NCBI GenBank assembly: GCA_005406025.1
Contig: BGZK01001000.1
Location: forward strand, 165,990-229,989
Origin: Eumeta japonica
Taxonomy: Eukaryota > Arthropoda > Insecta > Lepidoptera > Psychidae
Direction of reading: 5' to 3'
DNA length: 64,000 bases
The notes beneath the pieces were generated by a model. The model was given only the letters and a program-made list of their open reading frames with translations. It had not been told where the DNA came from and ran no database searches. Of the stretch, positions 37,701 through 48,539 are shown piece by piece. The position numbers and the translations under genes were made by a program. The number at the start of each line of letters is the position of its first letter. Within the stretch, counting starts at the first letter, position 1.

Positions 37701-37956
37701 CTCCTAATATTGTGTTACCACCATCATTTTCCCTGGTAGGAAATTTAAAGCTGGAGACATTCCTTGAACATATGAAAATAATAATATTAATGTTAACTGT
37801 TGTTATTACGATATAGTCACTAAACGTTATAATTTAGGAAAGTAACCTGACAGTATTTCTTTTCGTAACACATACACAGCTTTGGTATATTATTTTTCTT
37901 AAGCCAGCTTTACTTCGAACCATGTATGATATTGAGGTAAAACGTGGTAAAAACAT
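16763..37956 (-). CDS. LRPPRC: LRPPRC-family mitochondrial PPR protein, 16 exons, 1051 aa
   Basis: Coding exons, 5' to 3' on the minus strand: 37956-37847, 37762-37400, 36708-36552, 36323-36214, 35692-35461, 29859-29653, 29514-29301, 28339-28127, 27440-27223, 26670-26494, 26270-26112, 25512-25298, 23935-23762, 23003-22805, 17867-17645, 16947-16763. Every junction keeps phase. The first 36 residues (MFLPRFTSISYMVRSKAGLR...) hold seven basic and no acidic residues, a typical mitochondrial presequence. Helical PPR-like repeats follow, and RPHYFWPLL at 446-454 matches human LRPPRC. The family binds mitochondrial mRNAs with SLIRP, stabilising them and supporting polyadenylation and translation. 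Human LRPPRC and fly Bsf are about 1400 aa; this product ends where the human protein continues for about 380 residues, so it may be the shorter insect paralogue (LRPPRC2 type) or a truncated orthologue. An in-frame ATG at 37923 is an alternative start; the upstream one is the first after an in-frame stop. Confidence 0.88.
18739..18746 (+). promoter_or_regulatory. TATA-like box before the nested small gene
   Basis: TATATAAA lies 34 bases before the ATG of the 118-codon frame at 18781. That spacing would put transcription initiation near the CCAGTG just before the ATG, giving a very short leader. In AT-rich DNA a chance match is possible. Confidence 0.35.
18781..19137 (+). CDS. Small intronless gene nested antisense in an LRPPRC intron (unrecognised, 118 aa)
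   Basis: ATG to TAG in one exon. The first 18 residues (MDNLLLHVMFLNYVNCLG) are fairly hydrophobic and could be a weak signal peptide. The rest is balanced and globular-looking: ELSLDDFDANEKRIWSMKY, then LWRPYRSIYIFTNDKAEA, a Met-rich stretch (GDMMYAFANETDCAMFMSEYC) and a C-terminal Cys. There is a TATA-like box at 18739 and an AATAAA at 19219-19224, 82 nt after the stop, so a complete transcription unit is plausible. Amino-acid use is far less AT-biased than the surrounding intron. I do not recognise the family. It could be a retrocopy, a secreted peptide or salivary/seminal-type protein, or a single exon of something larger. Confidence 0.5.
   Translation: MDNLLLHVMFLNYVNCLGIDGFSYGYKIVETKSKQPEFTSSGTTAALSAELSLDDFDANEKRIWSMKYIQRANLWRPYRSIYIFTNDKAEATPAFLKGDMMYAFANETDCAMFMSEYC
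19219..19224 (+). terminator. Poly(A) signal AATAAA for the nested small gene
   Basis: Canonical AATAAA 82 nt after the TAG of the 118-codon gene, in the same orientation. Such signals are common by chance in AT-rich introns. Confidence 0.4.
19245..19560 (-). pseudogene. Possible innexin-like coding remnant
   Basis: The minus-strand frame reads PNWWHIKKWESFKHLKLTS, then FEKIVAYVRNKKDMQRSY, then YSLCLLFCEIGVEFILNFL. The order (P-x-W-x-x-K-x-W-E, a basic YVRNK stretch, then FCE before a hydrophobic segment) recalls the second half of the innexin family (PRxLWKxWEGG ... YRYFFCExLNFxNV). There is a stop just upstream, and the adjacent 19560-19720 contains a short inverted duplication (TTTCTCATCAAGTGATGAGAAA). 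The similarity is weak and from memory; it could instead be an unrelated AT-rich frame. Confidence 0.3.
19940..20950 (+). mobile_element. mariner-like transposon relic, copy 1
   Basis: The plus-strand translation follows the mariner transposase: MNETDIEI, ENATQAAKK, then VAQDWFKDFQLANFDVKDE, PRSSQPVTDKVDAILEKSEQ, DRHISSYNIAEELELEHKTV, THLKKA, later KWITYGKNV, FHHDNTHLVT and FLQQWD. Order and spacing are right, but stops and frameshifts are many, so it cannot make a protein. It sits inside the LRPPRC intron, antisense to that gene. It is the same family as the copies near 43.6 and 62.2 kb. Confidence 0.8.
21121..21275. repeat. 155-bp long inverted repeat (hairpin with arms of about 68 bp)
   Basis: The left arm 21121-21190 and right arm 21208-21275 are near-perfect complements (for example CATAAACCTCATAAAAACAT against ATGTTTTTATGAGGTTTATG), with only a few mismatches and a loop of about 17 bp (21191-21207). 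It lies in the intron between LRPPRC exons 14 and 15. The origin may be a foldback MITE or an inverted duplication. Confidence 0.85.
21675..21950 (+). pseudogene. Unrecognised coding-like remnant
   Basis: One frame reads KCFDVDYEEMHIGLAANK, HLKGSENWEEMIPLAQARGA and, after a single stop, YATAMSFYSTGKMLQNSYGK and FFKSGSARRLKRD. The composition is protein-like and unlike the AT-rich intron around it, which suggests a decayed exon or processed pseudogene. I do not recognise it. Confidence 0.3.
24180..24678. mobile_element. Non-autonomous pogo/Tc1-type MITE, 499 bp
   Basis: Terminal inverted repeats of 18 bp: CAGTGGAATCTCAATAAC at the left and GTTATTGAGATTCCAGTG at the right, one mismatch, each flanked by TA as expected for a TA target-site duplication. 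The interior repeats TTCGAGTT/TTCGACTTA words, a subterminal pattern often seen in pogo/Tigger-like elements. No transposase is present. It lies in the intron between LRPPRC exons 12 and 13. Confidence 0.85.
28660..29110. repeat. Interspersed repeat tail (GGGTTCTG...GGAACCCT type)
   Basis: The end AAGGGTTCTGTTTTTGCCAT followed by TTTGGCTCGGAACCCTAAAA matches the 3' end of a widespread lepidopteran repeat; another copy of the family is at about 54405-55112. The 5' limit here is not clear. Confidence 0.4.
29860..35460 (-). other. LRPPRC intron 5 (5.6 kb) hosting a hAT element
   Basis: The largest LRPPRC intron, phase 0 at both ends. Outside the hAT element (32137-34796) it is AT-rich without recognisable exons. 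A lost or unseen exon here cannot be excluded, because the protein is shorter than vertebrate LRPPRC. Confidence 0.6.
32137..34796 (+). mobile_element. hAT transposon (GTF2IRD2/ZBED-like transposase), inactive
   Basis: The element is bounded by an 8-bp target duplication, ATTTACGT at 32129-32136 and ATTTACAT at 34797-34804 (7 of 8). Its ends are inverted: CATATGTGGGCAAC at the left, and GGTTGGCCATACCTG at the right. Both are followed inward by GGCCC-containing segments. Inside on the plus strand are a BED-type zinc finger (CLLCNESISV ... KRHYSTKH, from 32876), KPFTEGEFIKECM, FESFSIALDESTDLSDTAQL, HCIIHQQNLC, KWIYDLAFLVDLTGYL and a C-terminal RKFARRLICAFGSTY, in the order of transposases annotated as GTF2I repeat domain-containing protein 2-like. 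Several stops and frameshifts show it is dead. Confidence 0.85.
36838..37195 (+). mobile_element. tRNA-derived SINE, copy 2
   Basis: GTGGTGACTCAATGGTTAAA matches the head of the SINE at 11105, and the bodies share the TGTACCAGCATGAGAGGCTTG-like segment. The B box has decayed. It lies in LRPPRC intron 2, antisense to the gene. Confidence 0.5.
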
Positions 37957-38500
37957 TTTACGTTTCACAAAAATTCGTTTTAATAAATAAACAGCTCAAA
38001 AAATTTCTATTGAAACTTAAAATTGCCTAAATAGTCACATACACTTCGACCAAATTCATATTCATCTATGAACCTTAAATATATAGTATAGTTTGTGATC
38101 TATGACTTCGACATGCAATAAAACTAGTGCAAAACTGACAGAAAGCATCGGATAACGGATTATAATAATCACAGAGTACTATCAAACAAATTAATAACAA
38201 CAGAATGATAAACACTCTGTTTAAGCTCTCATTTACTGCGGCCGTTTTTGAAAGCAGGACTGTGCATTTTCTTTTGTTCATAGATCGATGGTCCTCAAAT
38301 GTGAGCACGTTTCACTTGCCCACTGCACCGGTCGTTGCGTACGTGCGTCTACGATTCCTGCGGTCAAGCTTGCTTGTTAGCCTACGCCTACGCGGCCCAC
38401 GAAAAATAATTTACCTGTTTAAAGTACTGGATGTTTCAGAGGTTCAAGTTATTAAAGGTGCATTAATAGTTAATTGTGTATTCGTCTACCAAGTGTTGGC
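37957..38500. other. 5' flank of the LRPPRC-family gene
   Basis: This would hold the minus-strand promoter and 5' UTR. No TATA box is evident. A CpG-richer patch at about 38290-38400 (TGCACCGGTCGTTGCGTACG, CGCCTACGCGGCCCACG) is the likely core-promoter region. No coding signal is seen on the plus strand. Confidence 0.4.
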
Positions 38501-38529
38501 TGATATGCTTAGCATATGAGGGCTAAGAA

Positions 38530-39340
38530 GCTTTTCATTCAATAGAAACCTACACCGTGGTCCTACATTTTCATCAACGATGTTACATTGATAATCGCTA
38601 TGATGAATACTGAACTGTTTGCACAACGATGCTATATGTTAGTCCTATAACAGATTAAGAGGAAAAATCGATTTGATTGCAGACAGATGTGAGACAGTCT
38701 TTGAAACTCGTCATGACAACATTGGAAGACGTTTTTAAATTGGTAAGGAAACTGCACGAACATAAAAGAAGAATGCATCACTTTTCTTCGATTTCTTGAT
38801 GATATGATCACAATGACGTAATTAGCTAATGATCTAGACGTTATGCTCAGGGACTTTAATAAAAATTCTATGGAAGTAGGTCTAAAAATTGAAATGGACA
38901 AAATTGTCTGGAATACCTTTATTGTGTTTATTTATTTCACTGCTAGTTGAGAAATTTCTAATTGAATCTGTTGACGAATACATCTATTTGAGGACATACT
39001 ATTCGTTAAGATAGATGCAACTTTAATAGAAAAAAGTTACATTAGAAATTCAGCTTCGCTGAACAATATGCGGCATACTCAAAGGCATATTTGAGTCCAA
39101 TATATTTCAGTGCTGAAAGTATTTGAACAGTGAACGTCGTGATATCATACATGGTCCTTTACTGTTTATCTTATAACTAAACTAGAACTAATTCTTTCAA
39201 CTTGCGATGGAAAAAAAGGCATTCTCAAACTGGATGTCAAAAAGAGGAAGAGCCTCTTGTTAGATGAACTTATGATCTGGTAAGGTACGCCAACGACCAT
39301 TAATTAAGAGTTTTAGGATCATATGTCGTGAAATTGTAAC
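38530..39340 (+). pseudogene. RTE-like non-LTR reverse-transcriptase relic
   Basis: Fragments in order across several frames: LANDLDVMLRDFNKNSMEVG followed by LKIEMDKI, then FLIESVDEYIYL. This matches the lepidopteran endonuclease-reverse transcriptase family (FADDI...EDLSTMLNDLN..S..VGLKMN..KTK ... LE.VDEYIYLGQ). Many stops are present. It lies upstream of the LRPPRC-family gene, on the opposite strand. Confidence 0.6.
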
Positions 39341-39349
39341 GGGAAGCAG

Positions 39350-41367
39350 CAGTAATTAGATGTTTATATTATCATTAATTATTACAATTATTAAATACAC
39401 TAAAAACACATTAAAATGCATAATCACCGTTTGTTAGCTTGTTAATAAAAATTAAATAGTTTCAGGGTTATTTTCAAAACTTCTGTTATATTTTTAAGAT
39501 CTATATGAAAGTTGTGAGAAACTTCTGTGCAAAAAGTTGTAAAAGTTACAAAAACATATAGAACATACGGCGTATTTTACTACAGGTAAAGTAAATAAAG
39601 TTTGTGTTAGATTTATTAAGAAGAATGATCATCGGTTATACGAAAATTGTGAATAGTAGAATCTCACGATAGTGTATTTGTTTACTACATATATCTGTAG
39701 TTAAAGATTGGCAGAAGTTAGATTACTGGTCAACAAGGAAGTAAGTTCAGTGTTTCTTGTATACCATTCTTCTGTTCTCTTATAAAGTTGATGATCCGCA
39801 TAGCCTGTGGTTTTATCGTTATGGAAAGTTGTTAGCCTGTATAATTTTGAAGTTGGATGACAGCATGTGCCATTCGAATGGTATCAATGTAGCCACATAG
39901 AGAAGTTTTCCATAAATTTAAGCGAAAAATATTCAATGATTTTAATAGAAAAAAATTTTTAGAGGATTTTGAGTTATTAAAAAACAATCATGGAAATAGA
40001 TGTATTTTCTTATTTAATAAAAATTCTGACCATTATTATGAATATTAAATGGTTTATAACACAAATCGGTATTTTTTTTGATTTCGCCCTAGTGCACGGG
40101 AGAGGTACTTTAAAATTCATTAGAGCTGTCCTTGTGACAGGGTACACGAGATATGTCCGATTACCACGTACTGAAACCCCCTTGAATATTTATATGGCCA
40201 TTCCGTAAGTAGGTAGGCTTTTATAGCTTTATTTGGCATAATATGGAGAAGTCGTCAGATTGCTTAAGGGTATCTTATGAGCCGGTACTTCAGCATAAAA
40301 AATCATGTAAGGGCTTCACCGTAGTGGACGGAAACACTAGGAGACGCAGCAAACGCACAGGACCGTTGACCATTAAAAGTTATAGTAATAGAGGATCCCT
40401 ATTTCTAGTCCTTAAACACGTTATTTATTTCTATGACAATTTCGATCTCAGTGGTGAGGGTGAATCCGACTGCATAATCTGTGGTCTTCTATCAAAATGG
40501 TGGGGGAGGAGGTGATGCGTAAAATATAGCTGAAACTAATAGTATTGCATATTGATAATGAATAATACGTACAATAAATCAAACTTAATTTTTTGTTTAT
40601 ATTTCATTGGTCTTGCAGCACATGGAAACGTCACAAATTAATCGCTGAACTTAAAAAAAATTGCGAAGGCTACAATCTCTCCCCATTCAAAATAGAAGTA
40701 CAACTCTACAACTTATTACAGCTAATCATCTTCCAGTACTGTAATTAAAAATTACTGTATACACCGTTTATCGCTTTCAAATAAATTTAATATTTTAAAA
40801 CAATTTCATAAATAATACTTAATCTGAAAATAATTTAATAATTATGTAAGAAATCTTAGAAAATACAAATGACTGACTTGTTTTATTTTAATCAAAGCAA
40901 CGAAATAATGTTTTTTGAAGTATTAAAACTCACTGTAATAAATGTTATTAAATAACTTCTGTACTATTAGTACACATGAAAATTTTATGTAACCTCTTTA
41001 AAAATATTAATCACAACTAATGAATTTATGATTAGAAATAGTGCATTTTATTATTATATTGTAGAATATTCAATAAATTATAAATGTAATAGAAATTTGT
41101 GAACAAGAAAAAACTACTTACTATACTTTAGATGTACCTGTTATTTTGAAAATGTTAGTTTAAAGAGTTTTGTTCGTATTTGGGGATCTTTAAAATGACT
41201 TTTGGGGAAAAAACAAATAAATTATGGCTTCCCTGTTTGATACAAACTTCAGTCTAATGCTGCATTCGCACAGGGAAGTAAGTGGTGAGCAGTGACATAG
41301 TGCGATTTATTCTCTTTGGTGACGATCGGTACAACGGTTTTCAAACACGTGGCGCTAGTGTCGTATA
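39350..41367. other. Intergenic, no gene assigned
   Basis: AT-rich. A frame at 40243-40515 (RRRSKRTGPLTIKSY, ending WWGRR) has no recognisable domain or splice context. Nothing firm is seen. Confidence 0.5.
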
Positions 41368-41368
41368 T

Positions 41369-41440
41369 CAGTGTCATCCTCAAACAGTTGTGGGTGTTTA
41401 GTGTTTGTGAATGTGATACTATTGGAAGTTTTGTTATGTC
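41369..41440 (+). promoter_or_regulatory. Candidate transcription start and first exon of an unidentified plus-strand gene
   Basis: TCAGT at 41368-41372 fits the arthropod initiator and is followed by a GTG/TTTAGTG-rich leader typical of insect 5' UTRs. A consensus donor GTGAGT lies at 41441-41446. An ATG at 41436 would be split by the donor (ATGTC|GTGAGT). About 120 bp upstream the sequence becomes GC-richer (TGGTGACGATCGGT, CACGTGGCGCTAG). Unsupported by transcript data. Confidence 0.4.
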
Positions 41441-41592
41441 GTGAGTATTTAATTATCAAATAATATTGTTTTATATCTTTTATTTACATAAGCATCTTTT
41501 TCTTCGCGTACGTGAAACCGAAATTAAAGTCTTTACTTGAACCGCCATCGCCCAAGCCTGTCAAACTGAGAACGCCTATTTCTCGTAATGTG

Positions 41593-43560
41593 AGCATGAA
41601 TTAAATTACTTTATTTGAAATAATTTTGTAGTAGTTGTTGGTAATGTGTGTATTTCTTTTATTATAATAATGGTTAAGCGTTCTTCATAAGTTTTAATTT
41701 ATTTCTTTGGTTATTGGTTCCTATTAGCTTAGGTTACAGTAGAACGTTTTATGCGAATACCGGTAACAAACGAAATTTATTGACCTTAAAATGTTCATAA
41801 TTACCTGTATTAATAAAATATTATATAAAAGTAAATACATATCGTGAGATGGAAATACAGAATAAGTCGCTTGAACTATTTTTTAAAAGAGGAAATTACT
41901 TTTGGACTACCTACCACTTTTAAGACTATGTATTGCATACTTTTATATCAATCTTATGCTATTATTTACCATGACTTAAGCCTAAAAACTATGCAATTGA
42001 AAATTCTAAGCTTTAGGAACTAATTTAATATTTGTGTAATTATCTATTATTCCTTTATTAGTCCTACAACATATTTGTGTTTGAGAAGGTGTTAAAAGAT
42101 AATTCTATGTCCCAAGGATATTTATCACATATTAATGTATATCAAAAAATCCAAGATCCTTTAGCTACCTTACAGAAACTTACAGATTAGTTCAGATATA
42201 ATAAAAGGAAACAACAGGCTGAATTTATTGTCAATGTCTTAATTAGTTTCAGCTGCAATAAATTTCAATATTTGTTAGAAAAAGACATGCGTTATGAGTA
42301 TATAAGTAATATTTAATATATTATAAAGTGAAATAAAAGATTGATCAACATTTGTCTGTTATAAAAAATGCCAAATAACTGCAATGGAAATTTATATTCA
42401 TGTAAAACGTTCAAACAGAAGAAGTGATTTTAATATTTGCTAATTTTTATTTAGTATATTGCATACAATTTTTTGCAATATGTACATAAATTTTTAGATA
42501 TCCTTTGTATTTTGTATGGACAGTGGGTTCAATATATCTTTGTCTTTATAACAAGCTCTTAGTTGATCTTTGTTAATAATATTTACATTATTAGTAAGAT
42601 TTTTTTTATGATGTTTTGTTGCAATTTCTTGAGGTTCGAGCTTTTAATTTTTTTCATTGAAACTAAATATAGGGCCATAAATTACTATGTTATAATGAAA
42701 GTAAATAAACTTCAAAGTGACTTGCTAAAAATTCTACAAATAGATAATTATATTTTGTTTTTCATACTTCTTCTGCATTTAGGTATTAACAGCATTTACA
42801 CTTATGACACGGTTGTCTAATGGTAGTTTTGTCCTACAATTATTAGTCTGTACAAGTTTCTATTTGTTATTAAAAAAAAGAATATAGAATCTAGCGTAAA
42901 ATCTGTAAATGTAAACATAAAAAATAATTTCTTAAGAAATCTAAAATTTGTGGTGCTATTAGGAAGTTTTAACTAAAAGTGAACTTTATCTAAAATTAAG
43001 TGGACTACCAGATGTGCTTCATCACTCCTTTGTGTATAAGATTATACCTTTACTTTACATAAAAAAGTGTATTAAAATATAATTTGCATTTAACAAAAGT
43101 ATATTTATTTGTATTTGAACCTGAAAATTTATTTAATTTGATTGAATCTATAATAACCAATGATTTGTTTAAATTTTAAAATCTTAGACAGATATATTGT
43201 ACAATTCTATTGCATATGGTGTTATTTCGTAGAAATTCATTATTAGGTGCTTGCCTGTAACATGTAGTGGTACAACCAGTAACTGTACAAATACTAGACA
43301 AATGATATAAGTCAAGCATTGTCGAATTTGATAGGTTTTTGACTAATTAAAAGTAAAAAGAATGTAGTTTTACAATAAGATATTGTGGTATTGGTGAATG
43401 TTAATTATAGGATAATCACCCAATTAATATTATAATATTAATCACCCAGTTACAGTTAATAATATGACAATACTATTTACCAATTTAACATGTATTGAAA
43501 AAAATATTCCATGAGGCAATCTTAAGAACTTTCTCAAGATTGTTTTTTAAACATTCATTG
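41593..43560. other. AT-rich stretch, no gene seen
   Basis: If the two candidate exons belong together this is the first part of a 5.2-kb intron. The frame at 42563-42820 is hydrophobic and low-complexity, as expected from AT-rich DNA. I see no repeats I can name. Confidence 0.5.
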
Positions 43561-43579
43561 GTGAACATCGGTCAGGGAT

Positions 43580-44720
43580 TTCTTTTTCATATTTCATATT
43601 CAAATTCAAGATAATTTTTCATAATATTTATATTTAATCATAATATATATGTCATTCTGTTCAATAGTTTGTTGCCATTTTGTAGGTAGTGACGTAATTC
43701 TATTGGTGTAGAAATTTTAGGACTTCTGATCCAAAAAGTGCGACAAGTAGTTTTGACAGTTCTCTCTTCATATTCACCTAATATTACTGAATTTTCTGAA
43801 ATTTCTGAAGAGACCAAAACAGGTCAAAATCTGAGGGTGCAAGGTCAGGGTTATGTGGTGGATGCATTAACACTTTCTAACCAAACTCTCAATATTTGCT
43901 GAGTGGCTAAAGATGTGTGTGGTTATCATGGTGAAAATCCAAACCTTTTCTGTTGATCAATTCTGGCCGTGTTTTCTCTACTTCTTGCGTGGGTCTCTTC
44001 AGTTATTGGCAGTAGAGATCCAAATTGATGGTTTAATATGGTGGGTAAAAGTTCATAATGAATAATAATGTCCTTCCAATTCTTCCACACACTCCTCTAC
44101 ACACATGACATCAACTTATTGCGAGTTAATCTGGGTTTCGCTGTAGTTTGTGGAGTTTGCTTGCCTGTTGGCCATGATCTTTTTCATACATTCTTGTCAT
44201 AGATAATCCAATTATTATCACCATTGATTAATTTTTTTAAAAATTATTTGGTTCATTACGTTCCAATAGAGAATTGCAAATGAGTACACGATTTCTTTGA
44301 GTGAGCTTATGTGAGACCCAGCTTTTTCAAATAGCTCAAAATTGTTTTTTGGTTAGGTTTCTAGCTCTTCAATTATGTAGTAAGAACTAATATGCCAATA
44401 ATGCACTACATTTTCCAAAATGGCATTGACTTTATCCATAACAGGTAGACCAGAGCGAGGTTCATCTTTGACATCAAAATTATGGGACCGAAAACCCTTG
44501 AACCAGTTTGGTGCTACTCTTACAGACAGTGTATTAGGTCCATAAACATCACTTTTTTTTTCCTGGCTTGTGTCATATTTTTTCTTCTTTTTTTGTAATA
44601 AAACTTCAAAATGTATCGAATTTCTACATTAGATTCCTTCATTTTGATCGACAGAAAAACATTAGATTAATTCCAGAACACTGTTCTTACTTTTTATTAT
44701 AATTTTTTTAAATGTCATCT
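43580..44720 (-). mobile_element. mariner-like transposon relic, copy 2
   Basis: Minus-strand homologue of the copies at 19.9 and 62.2 kb. It shares with the latter GGGTGCAAGGTCA, GGATGCATTAACAC, TGGCTAAAGATGTGTGT and TGCGACAAGTAGTTTTGACA. The transposase is broken by many stops. Confidence 0.75.
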
Positions 44721-44729
44721 ATTTAGTGC

Positions 44730-46590
44730 TATCAAAACTAGTCAGACGCAAACAGCACAACCAAAGAGATTTAACTGGTACTTTTTATTTGTGTAACATG
44801 ATAAAAACTTTTTCTTCGACCTAATACATTTTTTTAAAATACCTGCAATGCAAAATCATAGATCTGTGCTGTAATTGTCCAGTTATATCCTTTGATAACT
44901 TAATAAAACCAATATCAATTGCAGGAAGTGTCATAGTCAGGTTGTGAAATGCCCTTCTGTAACTTACTTCAGTTGACAGAAATACATCTGTTGTTAATTT
45001 CTCAATTAAATATTATTCTTGATCATCTCTTTGTGTTTATTGCTGACTGTCATACTATACTCTAAAACTAACGCATTGTTCATTTTAGGCACATTTTATT
45101 AGTTGTCAAAGCAACAAAAAATGTGTAAGTTAACGGAGCTAAAGTATGTAAAGTAAATTTTTGTATTCCATTTTTTTTTGTTTCTCGTAATTTAATTCCA
45201 TTCTTTAGTATGTCAAATTCAAGAAAAAAAAATAAAGTTCGCTGATATTCATTTTCAAAAGTCGCTCGAAAAGTTGTAAAGTACTTGACTTGGAAACTGA
45301 AAAATTTGGAGCGACCTTTATATATTAAAATTTTGACTTGAGCTTTTCTGGATCTTTATCATTTTTCTTGTAGAAAAAAAATTAAAAGCAAAAAAAATAA
45401 TTGAAATTCGACATTTTTAGAAATATTTAAAAATTTGTTGTGATGCTTTAAATTTTTTTTTAAGCTGCCGTTTGTGGGAGACTCTTTAAACATTGTAAAC
45501 TTAGATATTTTTGTATCAGATTCAAAAAAAAATATTCATTATTTTTGGGCCACACTACTCTTTATTGTCATTGTTTTCTCTATTGTTATAAGGACAACTA
45601 AATTGTTATTAGAGCACCTAATTAGCATATTAAGAGTATAAAGTTTGAGCAATGCCAGACCCGTTTGAGCTGGGCTGTCGAGACCTGCCCTGCCCTGCTT
45701 CTGATTTACAGATGTCAAAAATTTCAGCTTTCTATTGTATTCATTTAGATAAATTTCTACAAAAGTTTCTGGTTTAGAGAAAGTTAAATTTGTTTTTGCA
45801 ATACTTACTCTGAAATCATTGATTTTAAGTTAAAAAATATGTTGCAATTAAATGCTAGTTTTAATCGTCATTATTTACTTGAATTATATTCTCAGGCTTA
45901 ATGCCTTTCTGTTAAAAGGCAACAATGCTATTTATTTTTTTCAATATAATAAAAACCATTGTCAGTAACATGCATGAAAAAATAAGTTTCTTTTAATTTA
46001 TTATTATTTGAACTGTGATTAAAAATTTTATTTGTAGTTGGATTGTTTATAATGCCACTATAACAAATTTAACAAAATTTTTCTGAGCCATAATTTGCTA
46101 ACACACTATATTTAAATAACCCATATCTTTATTCAATATATTACAAAAAAAAAACTCAACAAAAGATAAATAGTATGTACTATAATATTCTATATTTCGG
46201 CATGTGTTGGCACAGTACCAGATAGCAACAGAGCATGTGTCGCGCGGACGGAAACCGCGAATGACGCTCCCACACACCCAGATTACACATGCCACTTACA
46301 TGTTCATAGATTTTATACTTATCACTAGATTTGTTTAATGCCTAGCAAGTTTTGATTTCTCAGATGTCAAGAGTTATCGGATAACTAAATTTATGTCGCT
46401 TGCTGCATCTGCATGAGTACAATAAATACATATTTGAAAAAAGTTAGATAAATTACTTAGATCATAATTTCATTAGATAATTGTAGTCTGTTGATTAATT
46501 TATTTTTCAGTAGAAAAGGATACCTAGTAACCACTTTTGAGAACTTTCAATTGATTTTTTCTGATACTATGGCCATTGTCATATTTTGTT
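44730..46590. other. AT-rich stretch, no gene seen
   Basis: No convincing coding frame. A small GC-richer patch near 46230-46285 (GTCGCGCGGACGGAAACCGC) lies in a minus-strand open frame without recognisable content. Confidence 0.5.
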
Positions 46591-46605
46591 ATTGTTTTGT
46601 TACAG

Positions 46606-46709
46606 GTTAAATGGGTATTATTTAGATAAGTGCCTACAACTGTGATAGGATTGTGGCTGCAATCAAAAGTTGTGGAATGGTTTCGGTGTGCCTGCCGTGT
46701 GTTTATAAT
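46606..46709 (+). CDS. Candidate second exon with start codon (unidentified gene, continues beyond)
   Basis: A good acceptor (TTTTGTTACAG at 46595-46605) and a good donor (AAT|GTAAGT at 46710) bound 104 bp. An ATG at 46677 opens MVSVCLPCVYN, leaving phase 0 into the next exon. If joined to the candidate exon at 41369-41440, that exon's ATG would give only a 15-codon upstream frame ending TGA at 46652-46654. I do not recognise the protein and find no following exon in the window, so the remainder would lie beyond 64000. This is a prediction from splice signals only. Confidence 0.35.
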
Positions 46710-47529
46710 GTAAGTTATGTCTATTAAAATTACATTTTAAAAATATTTGATTAAGTATTTATCTTCTGAAAATTCTTATTACAGTATTTTGTACCCATCT
46801 ATACTTATATAACAAAGTATGTTCTTTAGGAAATGTTTCAATGTAAAAATTACTCTTTGTCTGAATCCCGAAATAGAATGGATTCTTTCACCTTTTTTAT
46901 TAATTAGATATTGTTAACAGTGATTTACAGAGTGTTTTATTGAAAATGGGATGGAGAAAAATTAACAGCATTAAGGGATCCTACCTTGATATCATGTTAC
47001 AATGTTCTAGATGTTAACAATTACTAATGTGCTAAGTAGTATTACGGTAGTAATAGATCTGTAAATTGTGTGTTTAAAATAAGGTCAGATGAATATTGAT
47101 GAATGCAAAACTTTAAGTATGCTTATTGTTTGATTTTTCCCCATTTTTTCAGTAAATTTTAATTGAAATGAGCTCACTTATCAGTTGCATATTCAAAAAA
47201 AATCAGAAACTTTTTGTATTTTTAAATACTTTAACAATTAAATTTTACAATGAAACAAAATTTCGTTATGATAGCTTTTTAGTTTTTTCTTGATATAAGA
47301 TACTTTGTATGGAGTATTTTAAGAAGCCAGTATTACATAGTTTCTTGAACATTTCCTCGATGCCTTTATGTTATCATCGTAAATTTCGATACATACTGTA
47401 TGTTATTTAAGTAAGTTTGTACAATACAAAAACTTCAGACTTGCTATTTTACATCTTGTACTACTTCAGCAATGTATTTTGCTAGTGAGTGACATTGCAT
47501 AAAGTATGTGGGTGTGCCATATTTTATAA

Positions 47530-47640
47530 ACAATTGAATCTGTTTTTAGCTACTGAAGCCAGACATGTATGATGCAAAGTGTCTGTGTGTAAACATGCCG
47601 TATCCTGCAGTGGATCAAACATAAGAGTAAATGTCAATGC
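47530..47640 (+). repeat. Interspersed repeat fragment
   Basis: The segment GTGTCTGTGTGTAAACATGC followed by CGTATCCTGCAGTGG resembles a short repeat I recall from other lepidopteran sequences. The family is not certain. Confidence 0.3.
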
Positions 47641-48265
47641 CGAGTCCATATTCTATCTATTATAATCTGTTTAAATCAAATCAATTAAAAAATATCTTTA
47701 TTTTTTAGGTAATGGAATTACTTGAAATATGTCATTAATAAATTCTTTTTGACATTACTACCCATTCAAAATGCTGATTCGTTAAGAGACAATATTCCTA
47801 AATTCCTCTTGTTTATGTGTTCGTTCAGCGCGCGCACTTTCAAAACTGACTATGGTTACGAATTGTAGCTATGATAAAAAATTGCTCACCATCTGCAAGT
47901 TATGATAGTGATATCTTCTTTGTTAACTGTGATAATACCAAGATATGATTTGTATTGCATGGCTTTGTAAGTCGTGTGAACCTAGCTTTATAGTCACATA
48001 TCTATATAAGTCAGCTGATATTATTATCACTTAATTACCATTCAATTTTTTAACCTATAACATTAAAATAATCTTCCACACACACACACACATATATGTA
48101 TATAAAAGTTGTGACTGATAGGCAATCTGCCTATTTTTTACTTCTGTGATTATATTTCTGTAAATATATTAATATGGTACATAATATATGTATTAGTAAA
48201 ATACAAATATGTATTATTTGACAAATTTCAGAAATATCTTTAAATTAAAAAAAAGAATGTTTTTT

Positions 48266-48270
<5 letters not shown>

Positions 48271-48305
<35 letters not shown>
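48271..48305. repeat. (TA)n microsatellite
   Basis: About 35 bp of alternating TA, followed by a second short run near 48320-48330 and preceded by a CA/TA run near 48080-48105. Confidence 0.9.
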
Positions 48306-48306
<1 letters not shown>

Positions 48307-48539
48307 GTTTATTAATTTTATATATATATGTAGTGTTTATTGTGAATTATTTTGGTTTGTATTATTTGTTGTAATATAGAATATTTCTCCACATATAAAA
48401 CTATATTTTGTCTTTAGGGCATTCACATGTTTTGTATAAAATTTAAAATTTTGTGAAACTACAATTTAATAGCGAGGCATAATTTAAATTGAATGCAGGC
48501 AAACCTATTTTAAATTCGATTTGTATCCTCATGATATTT

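Noticed and set aside
40243..40515. 90-codon plus-strand frame
   Set aside because: No recognised domain, no splice or promoter context; could be a repeat remnant.
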